From Oxalobacter formigenes (GTDB lineage Bacteria; Pseudomonadota; Gammaproteobacteria; Burkholderiales; Burkholderiaceae_D), in the NCBI RefSeq assembly GCF_002127965.1, contig NZ_CP018787.1, positions 1,302,001 through 1,366,000 on the forward strand: a DNA stretch of 64,000 bases. Reading direction: 5' to 3'. Positions 8,638-16,015 of this stretch are shown one piece after another. Within the stretch, counting starts at the first letter, position 1. The number at the start of each line of letters is the position of its first letter. Position numbers and translations under genes: made by a program. The notes below the pieces were generated by a model. It was not told the DNA's origin and ran no database searches. It saw only the letters and a program-made list of their open reading frames with translations.

Positions 8638-9561
8638 ATGCCAGACATAAAGAGACTGAATCTTATTACCTACCTTGGCCGGTATCTTTCCATTTTTCCG
8701 GCAAGTGTATCGCTTGCACAGGAGGTCTGCCGCGGGGAAGGGAAGATCCTGCTAGGTGCGGAAATGGATGGTGTTCCATGTGGCTTGCTGATTGCCGATT
8801 CACAGCAGGATGAAAAGCTTCTGCTTGAATACATCCGGATAAATGAGGATAGTCTCAGGATGGGCATCGCAACCGCATTGATAAATGCCTGTGTTGAATT
8901 GGCACCGGGAAGAAACCTTGAATGCCATGTGACGCTTGTCGATGAAGCTGATTTGGGTCTGATGCGCTTTCTTGAAAAACTCGGTTTTGAACATGTCGAC
9001 TCGTCCGATACAGTCGTTATCGACAGGAACGGTACGACTGTCAGGCAGTGGGAAGATTTCATGGCTGCCAAAGGGTCAGGTCTTATTCGCCGTTTGGAAA
9101 AAAAGGGACTTCGGGTCGTGAGTATGGCCGAGGCAGGAAAAACCGTTATGTCTAGTCTGGAAAAAAACCTTGATGGCCGATTTCCGGATGACATGAATCC
9201 GTTTTTCGCTTCGCACGATATTCTGGTCGATTACAGTTTTATCGTTCTGAAAGGAAGCGAACCGCTTGCCTACAGTATCGTCGTATCCGATGATGGCGGG
9301 AAAACGGCAATTGTCCAGTTTCTGGCAACGGCCTCGGATTACGTGGGGAGTGGTGTGTTTTTCATGTGTCTGGCGTCGTCCATTTCGGCTTTTGCGAGAG
9401 GCGAACAATGCAGCAAGGTGGCTTATACCGTATTTGAAAAGAATATGGAGATGCGGAAAATTCAGGAGAAGTACCTCGCATTCAAAGGACAGCAGTTCTG
9501 GCGGCAGTTTTTATTCCGGAAAAGCGGGCAGTTTCTGGCAGGTGCAAAACTGTGTGGTTGA
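8638..9561 (+). CDS. Tandem GNAT-type acyltransferase of the lanthipeptide locus
   Basis: A 307-residue cytoplasmic protein that looks like two GNAT folds in a row. The first half has the acyl-CoA-binding signature as SLRMGIATALINAC (R-x-G-I-A type motif A) and the following FLEKLGFEHVDSSDT block. The second half (about 170-300) has a GNAT-like strand order with YSFIVLKGSEPLAYSIVV but a degenerate CoA loop, a plausible inactive or substrate-binding half. It lies 42 bases before a Nif11-leader precursor gene and two genes before lanM, so it most likely acylates that peptide. In known Nif11-leader pathways (selidamides) GNAT enzymes fatty-acylate Lys or Orn side chains. The acyl group and target here are inference. 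An immunity acetyltransferase is the alternative. Confidence 0.78.
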   Translation: MPDIKRLNLITYLGRYLSIFPASVSLAQEVCRGEGKILLGAEMDGVPCGLLIADSQQDEKLLLEYIRINEDSLRMGIATALINACVELAPGRNLECHVTLVDEADLGLMRFLEKLGFEHVDSSDTVVIDRNGTTVRQWEDFMAAKGSGLIRRLEKKGLRVVSMAEAGKTVMSSLEKNLDGRFPDDMNPFFASHDILVDYSFIVLKGSEPLAYSIVVSDDGGKTAIVQFLATASDYVGSGVFFMCLASSISAFARGEQCSKVAYTVFEKNMEMRKIQEKYLAFKGQQFWRQFLFRKSGQFLAGAKLCG

Positions 9562-9603
9562 TTTTTTCAGGTGTATTTCTTTCAATTTTTACAGGAGGAC
9601 AGT

Positions 9604-9924
9604 ATGAGTATCGACGCGATTATCAAAAAAATGTCGGAAGATGAAAAATTTGCCGAAAAGTATGCCAAATTCGACAATCTGGACGCTGTTCTTGAACAGG
9701 CTAAAGCTGACGGATATTCGATTACGAAAGAGGATATTGAAAAATATATCGCCAGCCACAAGTCGGGCGGGGTGAGCGGCAAGCAACTAAGCAAGTCGGC
9801 TGGTGGCAAGGGAAACAAGAAAGCATGGTCTGTCGTAGGTATGATCGGTTCGCTGGCAACCGGTATGACCGGCGGCGGTTGCCCGACCTATGAAAAAATG
9901 AGTCAGGGCGCATGCGGTTTCTGA
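9604..9924 (+). CDS. Nif11-leader lanthipeptide precursor peptide
   Basis: A 106-residue precursor. Residues 1-55 are a Nif11-type leader, with NLDAVLEQAKADGYSITKED as the diagnostic core. Leader removal probably occurs after a double glycine at residues 67-68, within QLSKSAGG, leaving a 38-residue core. That core begins with a cationic KGNKK, continues with a hydrophobic Gly-rich stretch and ends in GGGCPTYEKMSQGACGF. The only two cysteines are C93 and C104. T89 and S100 each stand four positions before one of them, so two equal-sized lanthionine-type rings are possible. AGGAGG lies six bases before the ATG. The gene sits between the GNAT gene and lanM in one evident operon. Cleavage at the later GGG (90-92) would give a 14-16-residue core instead. 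Confidence 0.88.
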   Translation: MSIDAIIKKMSEDEKFAEKYAKFDNLDAVLEQAKADGYSITKEDIEKYIASHKSGGVSGKQLSKSAGGKGNKKAWSVVGMIGSLATGMTGGGCPTYEKMSQGACGF

Positions 9925-9961
9925 TGGATTTGTCCGGCTGGATTTGAATAATTTTCTGTTG

Positions 9962-12900
9962 ATGAAAATGACGGATGACATGGCGTTCGAACTGTCCGGC
10001 AAGAGCAGGAATCTTCTGGAACAGGGGAATGCCGGTTGTCCGGAACAGTTGAAGGAATGGTTTGACGACTGGTGTCGAATATCTTTCGATGGCGATGTTC
10101 AATCATTTCATAGAAGATTGTCTCTTTTTGCCGGCGCCACTGCTTTAGCTGAACGGGATGATTCTGGTACTCAAAGGATTGCGCGCTGGGTTCGCGAGAT
10201 CGAAAAGATCAACGCTCTGATGCCGACAACGCGCCAGCGTATTCTTTCCCGCATTCAGTACAATCCTTTTGGTGGGGATGACTTACCGGAAGATTTCTTT
10301 TCTTTTATTGCCCCCGTTATCGTTTATCTTGAAAACAGGCTTAAACCTGTTTTTGGCCTGAAAACAAAAAACGGAGACGCGTTTCTTGAAGAGGCAGCCT
10401 GTCAGGATATCGTCACGAACGGAACGCGTCACATTCTTCAGATATACGATTTCTTTTCGCTCGATGCATTGAACGATATGGCGCCCGGCATATTGCCATT
10501 GCCTTTTCCCGCTCTGAAAAAATATTACGACGCTTTCAGTTCGCAAATGCTTGATGGAGGACTCGCCGGGGCGTTTCACGAGTGTCCGGTGCTCGGCAAA
10601 ATGACAATTGATTATATTGACGGGTATGTCGGACATCTAAAAGAATGCCTCTCCCGGATGTTGCACGATAGCGATAAACTGCGGGAAACGTTCGGATGTT
10701 CAGGAGAAATCTCCCGTCTCGGCCTTTCGCAGGGCGACCCCCATAACGGAGGTCGTTCGGTCGTGATCGCCATGTTTGCCAATCGGGTGAAGGTGGTTTA
10801 CAAGCCTGGCAACGGCCGACTGGACAAGGCATTTGAAGCGTTTACGGATTATCTGGCTGAAATCGGGGCGATATGGCCGGTGAAATTGCCGAAACTGGTC
10901 TGCGCAGAAGACTACTGCTTCAAGGAATTCATGTCACATGATCCTCTGCCTTCAAAAGAAGCCGCCAGACGGTACTACCATCGTGCCGGTCAGCTGCTCT
11001 GTGTTGTCACATTGCTTGGTGCAAGTGATTTGCATGCCGAAAATGTCATTGCACACGGTGAATATCCGGTTATCGTCGATCTGGAAACGGTAGTGACCCC
11101 TGTTGTCAAGCGTTTTGCCACACAGGATGAAGATGAAATAGATAAAAAGGGCACAGGAAATTCCATTCTGGATAGCGGGCTACTATTCGCCCGCTTCGAT
11201 GGTTTCAATGGGGACAAGGGTGGCATTGCCGTCACGCATTCCGACGGGATGAATGTGCCTTTTTTTGCTGACCGACAGGAAATAGACGATGAAGATATCT
11301 GCTCTGGTTTGAAAGAAGGGTTTGAACAGACTTACCGTGCCATGTTGAAACAGCAGGATTCAATTATTGAAAAACTGAATGTCTTTTCCGGTTGTGATTG
11401 CCGTTTTCTTGTTCGTCCGACTCAGCTATATGTCGATTTGCTGAAGCAGATCCGTTATCCGGATGCCCTGAAAGACGGGATGTCACAAGGCTTTGAAATC
11501 GAAAAGAGTTTTTCGGCGTTCAGTTGCTGCCCGGATGATGCTGTCCTTCAGAAACTTTATGCCGTATATGAAGCGGAGTTCCTTTCGCTGGTCAAAGGCG
11601 ATGTACCTTATTTTTATACAAGCACGAATAAGCTATCCATTTGTTCCGGAACGAATGAACTTTATGACGGCTATTTTGAAAAAAGCGCATTGGAAAATGC
11701 CCGGGAATGTTTTCGCGGAATGTCAGAAAGCGGTTTGTCTCTCCAGTTGCACCTGCTGAAACGTTCGCTTGCCGCAGTATGGATTAGTGAGGAAAAACGG
11801 CCGTCGAATGCGTTTGTTTTTTCGTCTGAAGATAAAGTCAGGCGGTTGACGGTCGCAGAGATGCTTGAAGAGGCAGAGAGAATTTTTCAGGATATTCTGG
11901 ACAGTGCCATCCGGATAAATGGGGAACAGACTTGGTTCGTCAGTGAAATCGCCGCTTCAGATGCATCTGATGAAGCCATCAGCCAGAAACTGATGGATAA
12001 CTCTTTTTATAATGGTTTTTCAGGCCTGTCGGTTTTTGCCGGAGCGCTTTATCAATCGACCGGGCAACAAAAATACCGGGATTACGCACGGAAATGGCTG
12101 GAAAAATGTTTTCAGGATGCTGGCAGGCTAAAGGGAAAACAGCATGGGGGTGTAACGAATGGGCTTGGTGGCCTCTTGATGGCCTCTGCGCTTCTTGCCC
12201 AGTATCTCAATGAACCGCAATGGCTTGTGAAAGCCAATGTACTGGCGGAAGCGGGATTGGAGCTGTCGCCAGAACCCGATTATATGAGTGGTCTGGCCGG
12301 TTATATTATGGCACTGGACCGGATCGGCGCCCGAGCCACGCTGATGACAGAGGTTGCCGAAAAATTGCTGGCTCTGGCAAAAACGGTGGATGGTTTCCAT
12401 GTATGGCAATGCGATCAAAACAGTCGTCCATTGCTCGGGTTCGGGCATGGACAAAGCGGTTGCGCACTGGCATTGAAAAAGGTCTTCGATCGTACCCATG
12501 AAAGAAAATATCTGGATGCGGCGCTTTCGGCAATGGCATTTGAGCGGCAATGGCATCGTGAAGGGAAGGGCTGGCCGGATTTGCGTTTGTCCGACGATTC
12601 CGCCTTTGACGGGATGTGCGGTTTTTGCACAGGGGGCGCCGGTATTGGACTGGCCAGTCTTGACATGACTGGCATCTCCAGAGAAATCGATGAATGGATG
12701 CTGGACAATATCGGTTTTGCCATTGAAAGCGTGAAACGTTTCGATATGCAGACCAGTGATACCCTTTGCTGTGGCAATATGAGCCGGGTGCATTTTCTGG
12801 TCAGCGCAGGCATAAGGCTGGACCGTCCCGACCTGATCGACGAGGCAGTCAACAGGATGTCATGGGTGGCCGCCAGAAAAAAACGGTTCGGGCACTATAT

Positions 12901-13000
12901 TTTGAACACGAAAGCGGAATTGACCGAAGTGGGATGGTTCAACGGGCTTGCTGGGGTGGGATATGAACTTCTACGATTGGTGAAAATGGGACAAAAATAA
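9962..13000 (+). CDS. lanM: Class II lanthipeptide synthetase LanM, CCG type
   Basis: A bifunctional cytoplasmic enzyme of about 1012 residues, the usual LanM size. The N-terminal dehydratase domain phosphorylates Ser/Thr of the precursor and removes phosphate. Its kinase-like catalytic block is seen as SDLHAEN (11024-11044), followed by VIVDLET. The C-terminal LanC-like cyclase has the barrel motifs GVTNGLGG and GFGHGQSG. Its zinc ligands are FCTGG (Cys at 12626) and CCGN (two Cys at 12767-12772). CCG in place of CHG marks the ProcM-like branch with three cysteine ligands, which in cyanobacteria handles varied precursors. The start is uncertain: no good ribosome site precedes ATG 9962, ATG 9968 or TTG 9944, which suggests translational coupling to the precursor gene. 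Confidence 0.93.
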   Translation: MKMTDDMAFELSGKSRNLLEQGNAGCPEQLKEWFDDWCRISFDGDVQSFHRRLSLFAGATALAERDDSGTQRIARWVREIEKINALMPTTRQRILSRIQYNPFGGDDLPEDFFSFIAPVIVYLENRLKPVFGLKTKNGDAFLEEAACQDIVTNGTRHILQIYDFFSLDALNDMAPGILPLPFPALKKYYDAFSSQMLDGGLAGAFHECPVLGKMTIDYIDGYVGHLKECLSRMLHDSDKLRETFGCSGEISRLGLSQGDPHNGGRSVVIAMFANRVKVVYKPGNGRLDKAFEAFTDYLAEIGAIWPVKLPKLVCAEDYCFKEFMSHDPLPSKEAARRYYHRAGQLLCVVTLLGASDLHAENVIAHGEYPVIVDLETVVTPVVKRFATQDEDEIDKKGTGNSILDSGLLFARFDGFNGDKGGIAVTHSDGMNVPFFADRQEIDDEDICSGLKEGFEQTYRAMLKQQDSIIEKLNVFSGCDCRFLVRPTQLYVDLLKQIRYPDALKDGMSQGFEIEKSFSAFSCCPDDAVLQKLYAVYEAEFLSLVKGDVPYFYTSTNKLSICSGTNELYDGYFEKSALENARECFRGMSESGLSLQLHLLKRSLAAVWISEEKRPSNAFVFSSEDKVRRLTVAEMLEEAERIFQDILDSAIRINGEQTWFVSEIAASDASDEAISQKLMDNSFYNGFSGLSVFAGALYQSTGQQKYRDYARKWLEKCFQDAGRLKGKQHGGVTNGLGGLLMASALLAQYLNEPQWLVKANVLAEAGLELSPEPDYMSGLAGYIMALDRIGARATLMTEVAEKLLALAKTVDGFHVWQCDQNSRPLLGFGHGQSGCALALKKVFDRTHERKYLDAALSAMAFERQWHREGKGWPDLRLSDDSAFDGMCGFCTGGAGIGLASLDMTGISREIDEWMLDNIGFAIESVKRFDMQTSDTLCCGNMSRVHFLVSAGIRLDRPDLIDEAVNRMSWVAARKKRFGHYILNTKAELTEVGWFNGLAGVGYELLRLVKMGQK

Positions 13001-13037
13001 TAAATTCCCCACAAAAGGAATTTATATGGAACTGGTT

Positions 13038-13065
13038 AAAAAAGCCTGCTTTCACAGGCTTTTTT
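13038..13065. terminator. Bidirectional terminator after lanM
   Basis: An 11-bp stem (13038-13048 with 13055-13065) with A and T runs on both sides serves lanM and the convergent lipoprotein gene. It also marks the end of the lanthipeptide operon. Confidence 0.9.
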
Positions 13066-13073
13066 ATGGTTCT

Positions 13074-13910
13074 TTACTTTGTGTTTTGTAATGCCATTTC
13101 ATCAAATTGCTTGAGGCGAGAAGCTATATCCTGTTCGGATAAACGCGAATCCCCACGCCATTTTTTTTCTAATATGGTTCTGTTGGATAGCATTTTCTTT
13201 TCTGCATCGGCAAGTATAGACATGACTGCATTTCCATTTTCAGGTATTCGAATATTGGCCAGACATGCTTTGGTATCATTAGTCAAACAAATGTTATCAC
13301 CATCAATATAATTGGCCGATTCAATAATCATCCAGTTGGTTTTAATATTATTTTGTACGGCTGTGTATAAAGTGTCTTTGTTTTTGATGAGGAAAGGGGT
13401 GAGAAATTCACAATTATTCAACATTACGTTTTTCATAATGTAATTATTTATCTGGCATACGAGAGCCACCTTTTCGCCTTTTTTGATTTTTGCAAGCGTA
13501 TTTTCGGAATTGTTGTCAAATTGCGCGTGAACTCCCTGAAACATGCCTGATCCTGATAATAAAAGATATGGATTCCCTGTGATGTCCTTGGCAATGTCAT
13601 TTACATTTCCAAAGACAAGGACATTATGATTTTTATATTGCATATCTGCGGAAACTTCATTGGCAAAATAATCTTTCGATATCTTTAAGGATGAGACCGG
13701 ACCAACAAGATTCAAGGTTTTTAAAACCTCTTCCTTGCTCAAAAGAGCGGATTTGCCCAAAACGAGTGATGCACCTGCATCATCGACTGTCAGGTTTTTA
13801 ATAAAATTTTCACCTTTGATATTTGAAGAAGAGTTTTGACCGCTTTTCCCGCCACACGCAGCAAGAATGGATGTCAGTAATATAATTAGCGCCACTTTGC
13901 CCATCTTCAT
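13074..13910 (-). CDS. Lipoprotein with tRNA_anti-like OB fold
   Basis: A 278-residue envelope lipoprotein. The signal sequence ends in a clear lipobox, LAACGG, with lipidation at the cysteine at residue 19. The central part (about residues 95-170) has the pattern of the tRNA_anti-like OB-fold family: NHNVLVFGNVNDIAKDITG, then a Gly-rich strand, VHAQFDNN, and KIKKGEKVALVCQINNYIM ending in NCEF. In this family the fold is used outside nucleic-acid binding and its role is unknown. The gene is much richer in A and T than its neighbours, with runs such as AAT/AAA codons for Asn and Lys, which suggests recent arrival. It converges on lanM and is not obviously part of that pathway. Confidence 0.72.
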   Translation of the reverse strand: MKMGKVALIILLTSILAACGGKSGQNSSSNIKGENFIKNLTVDDAGASLVLGKSALLSKEEVLKTLNLVGPVSSLKISKDYFANEVSADMQYKNHNVLVFGNVNDIAKDITGNPYLLLSGSGMFQGVHAQFDNNSENTLAKIKKGEKVALVCQINNYIMKNVMLNNCEFLTPFLIKNKDTLYTAVQNNIKTNWMIIESANYIDGDNICLTNDTKACLANIRIPENGNAVMSILADAEKKMLSNRTILEKKWRGDSRLSEQDIASRLKQFDEMALQNTK

Positions 13911-14630
13911 TTTTTCTCCTTGAATAGTTTGTAATCAATAAAAGATGATAGATAAATTGAAAATCGAGAGTCAGGATAAACTATATCCTTTTTTTTCGGT
14001 TAATAATATAAATTCATGGCCTGAAGCAACGTAATTTATAACTTGATTTGTGTTCTCAAAAAAATTATAACGGGGCAAACTGGAGAAGATAGTGTAAAAC
14101 AGATAGCAATAAATCCATGAACCGAAAAATGGATAAAATGTCATTATTCTTAAAGCAGTAAAGAGATTTTTTATTAATAAATGTTTGTGAGGCTTGTTTG
14201 GGATTTTGGCTTATTTTTTAAAAATTGGTTTCAAGTGAGATGTGTTTTTTATTGTCCCGAAAATACAATTTTTCAGAAAATTTTAATCAGGAAGGATCAA
14301 CTATCCTTCATAATGAGCTCGTTAGAAGACATTCGTTGGATAATTTGATTATCCATCATGTTCTATGGAATAAATAGTTCGTGTTTTTGAGTTAACTTCA
14401 GGTTTTTCCATAAATCAAGAGGCATGTAAACTGTCTATCCGTGATTTTTGTGTGTTATCTGATGTGCATGGAGGAAAATATTTTTTGTTGAATCGACAGT
14501 TTTCCTGTCGGAAATCATCCGGACGTCATGAAGCGGATATCGAATTTGCAAGTCAGTATATAATACTGCCATTGCGACCGATGCATGACAGTTTCCTGTC
14601 CTTTTCACCTTAACGAACTGAAGGATCAAG
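13911..14630. other. AT-rich gap without recognisable gene
   Basis: About 720 bases, clearly more AT-rich than the rest, with no convincing ORF on either strand. A TATAAT at 14559-14564 lies 67 bases before the glutaredoxin-like gene and could be its -10 box, but no good -35 box stands at the right distance. Confidence 0.55.
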
Positions 14631-14888
14631 ATGAACAAAAAAGTAGAGATTTACTGTGTCGATGGCCACCCCGCTTGCGATCTGGCTGTCGGGATTTTCG
14701 ATGCCAAGGGCATTGAATATACCAAGATTCCTGTCGATACCGACATGAAACTGGCCGTTGAAATGTGGGCTCGTTCCGAACGCCATGTTTTGCCACAGAT
14801 TTTTATCGGATACGATCATATCGGCGCATTGCCTGAGCTGATCGATCTGGTCGAAAGCGGCGAGCTGGATGAATTGCTGAAAGACTGA
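14631..14888 (+). CDS. Glutaredoxin-like protein with HPAC active site
   Basis: An 85-residue thioredoxin-fold protein of glutaredoxin size. It has the first strand VEIYCV, the active-site turn at DGHPACDLA, the cis-proline strand VLPQIFIG and the GSH-binding end HIGALPELIDL. Where glutaredoxins carry CPYC or CGFS, this one has HPAC: the N-terminal nucleophilic cysteine is replaced by histidine and only the second cysteine remains. A further cysteine (C9) sits on the preceding strand. Classical disulfide reduction is therefore doubtful; a monothiol, metal-binding or regulatory role is possible. It forms a single-gene unit with its own terminator. Confidence 0.8.
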   Translation: MNKKVEIYCVDGHPACDLAVGIFDAKGIEYTKIPVDTDMKLAVEMWARSERHVLPQIFIGYDHIGALPELIDLVESGELDELLKD

Positions 14889-14926
14889 TTTTCCGCCTGT
14901 TCATCCTTTAAGGATATCCCGTTTTC

Positions 14927-14956
14927 AAAAAGGTGACGTTATCGTCACCTTTTTTA
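14927..14956. terminator. Bidirectional terminator between glutaredoxin and pilus genes
   Basis: A perfect 12-bp stem including flanking A/T runs (14927-14938 with 14943-14954), loop TTAT, with T tracts on both strands. Confidence 0.92.
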
Positions 14957-14988
14957 TTTCCCGATCCACGGATGGAGCCGGTTTGAAT

Positions 14989-16011
14989 TTAAAAGCCCAC
15001 ACTGATCACGACGGTATCGGTATAGGTTCCGGCAGGCGGGGTTGTCTGGCCTGTCAATACTTTCGAGTTGTAAACGAATCCCTGTGTTGAAGTGCCGGTT
15101 CCGGCACCCGGATTGACGTCGGCGCTTCCTGAAGCCCGGGTCTGTCCTGCCGTCGATCCCCAGCGTGTGGTGCCACTCGCTCCCTGATAAATTTCATAGT
15201 TGATGTAATTGCCGCCGTTGGCCATGCGTCGCTGGCCGCTGGATGCATTGCTGCCGTCTGAGAGACCGACGGTATAAGATGTGCCTTTGGTACACTGGAC
15301 GCTGATGGTTTGCGTGACAGGCGAAAAGGCACTGACAAGAGGGGCGGTGCCAAAGCTGATGTTGGGGGCGTTGATGGTGCAGTCATTGCCGATCGTCAGG
15401 CTGAGATTGACGACGCTTGAGGTCGAGCCGGTGTTGACGGGGCCGATACAAAGGTTGCCGACGCTGACGAGTGTGCAGATGCTCCAGCTCCAGTTGACCG
15501 TTACCGTATCGGTATAGGTGCCGCTGCTGAGATTCAAGGCTCCGGTAACCGTCCTGAAGTACATCGGCAGGGGAGCGTTGTTGCTGCCGGTGAGACCCAA
15601 AAGGTTCAACAGGGTGGAGTTGTAATAGTTGAGCGCCGTTCCCGGTGTGATCTGGTAAGTGTAAGTCTGGTCGGCAAAAATCTGGTAGGGAATGGTGTCA
15701 CCCGCGGCATTCTTGAGTTTGGAACCGTTGGTCGTGGAGACGACGGCATTGATGTAGCCCGGAGCGCCCAGAACAGTCAATAATGAACCACCGCAGGCCA
15801 CGCCTGCATTGGCGATCGATGTGTTTTGCGTGCTGCTGTTGATCTTGATGGACGTCTGGGAGCCAAAAGAAGCCGTACCCGTTCCGGTTGAAGCCTGACA
15901 GCCCGGTGCGGCGCTTGCCATGACCGGAAGCAGAAAACAGAGAAGTGCGACCAGCCACAGGCATGGTTTTTTCATGGTTTCAAGGCAGATGGATGGTATC
16001 TGACACGTCAT
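14989..16011 (-). CDS. CsuE-like pilus tip adhesin (two spore-coat-U domains)
   Basis: A 340-residue secreted protein, the last gene of an archaic chaperone-usher pilus operon. A signal peptide ends near VMASAAPGC. Two consecutive spore-coat-U (SCPU) domains follow, each an incomplete immunoglobulin-like fold needing a donor strand, and each closing with the family's GTYTDTV motif (SSGTYTDTVTVNWSW and PAGTYTDTVVISVGF). The two-domain layout matches CsuE, the tip adhesin of Acinetobacter Csu pili that attaches to surfaces by hydrophobic contact. The start at 16011 has an AAGGAA ribosome site inside the end of the usher gene; the inner ATG at 15975 would give a more compact signal peptide. Confidence 0.88.
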   Translation of the reverse strand: MTCQIPSICLETMKKPCLWLVALLCFLLPVMASAAPGCQASTGTGTASFGSQTSIKINSSTQNTSIANAGVACGGSLLTVLGAPGYINAVVSTTNGSKLKNAAGDTIPYQIFADQTYTYQITPGTALNYYNSTLLNLLGLTGSNNAPLPMYFRTVTGALNLSSGTYTDTVTVNWSWSICTLVSVGNLCIGPVNTGSTSSVVNLSLTIGNDCTINAPNISFGTAPLVSAFSPVTQTISVQCTKGTSYTVGLSDGSNASSGQRRMANGGNYINYEIYQGASGTTRWGSTAGQTRASGSADVNPGAGTGTSTQGFVYNSKVLTGQTTPPAGTYTDTVVISVGF

Positions 16012-16015
16012 ATGA

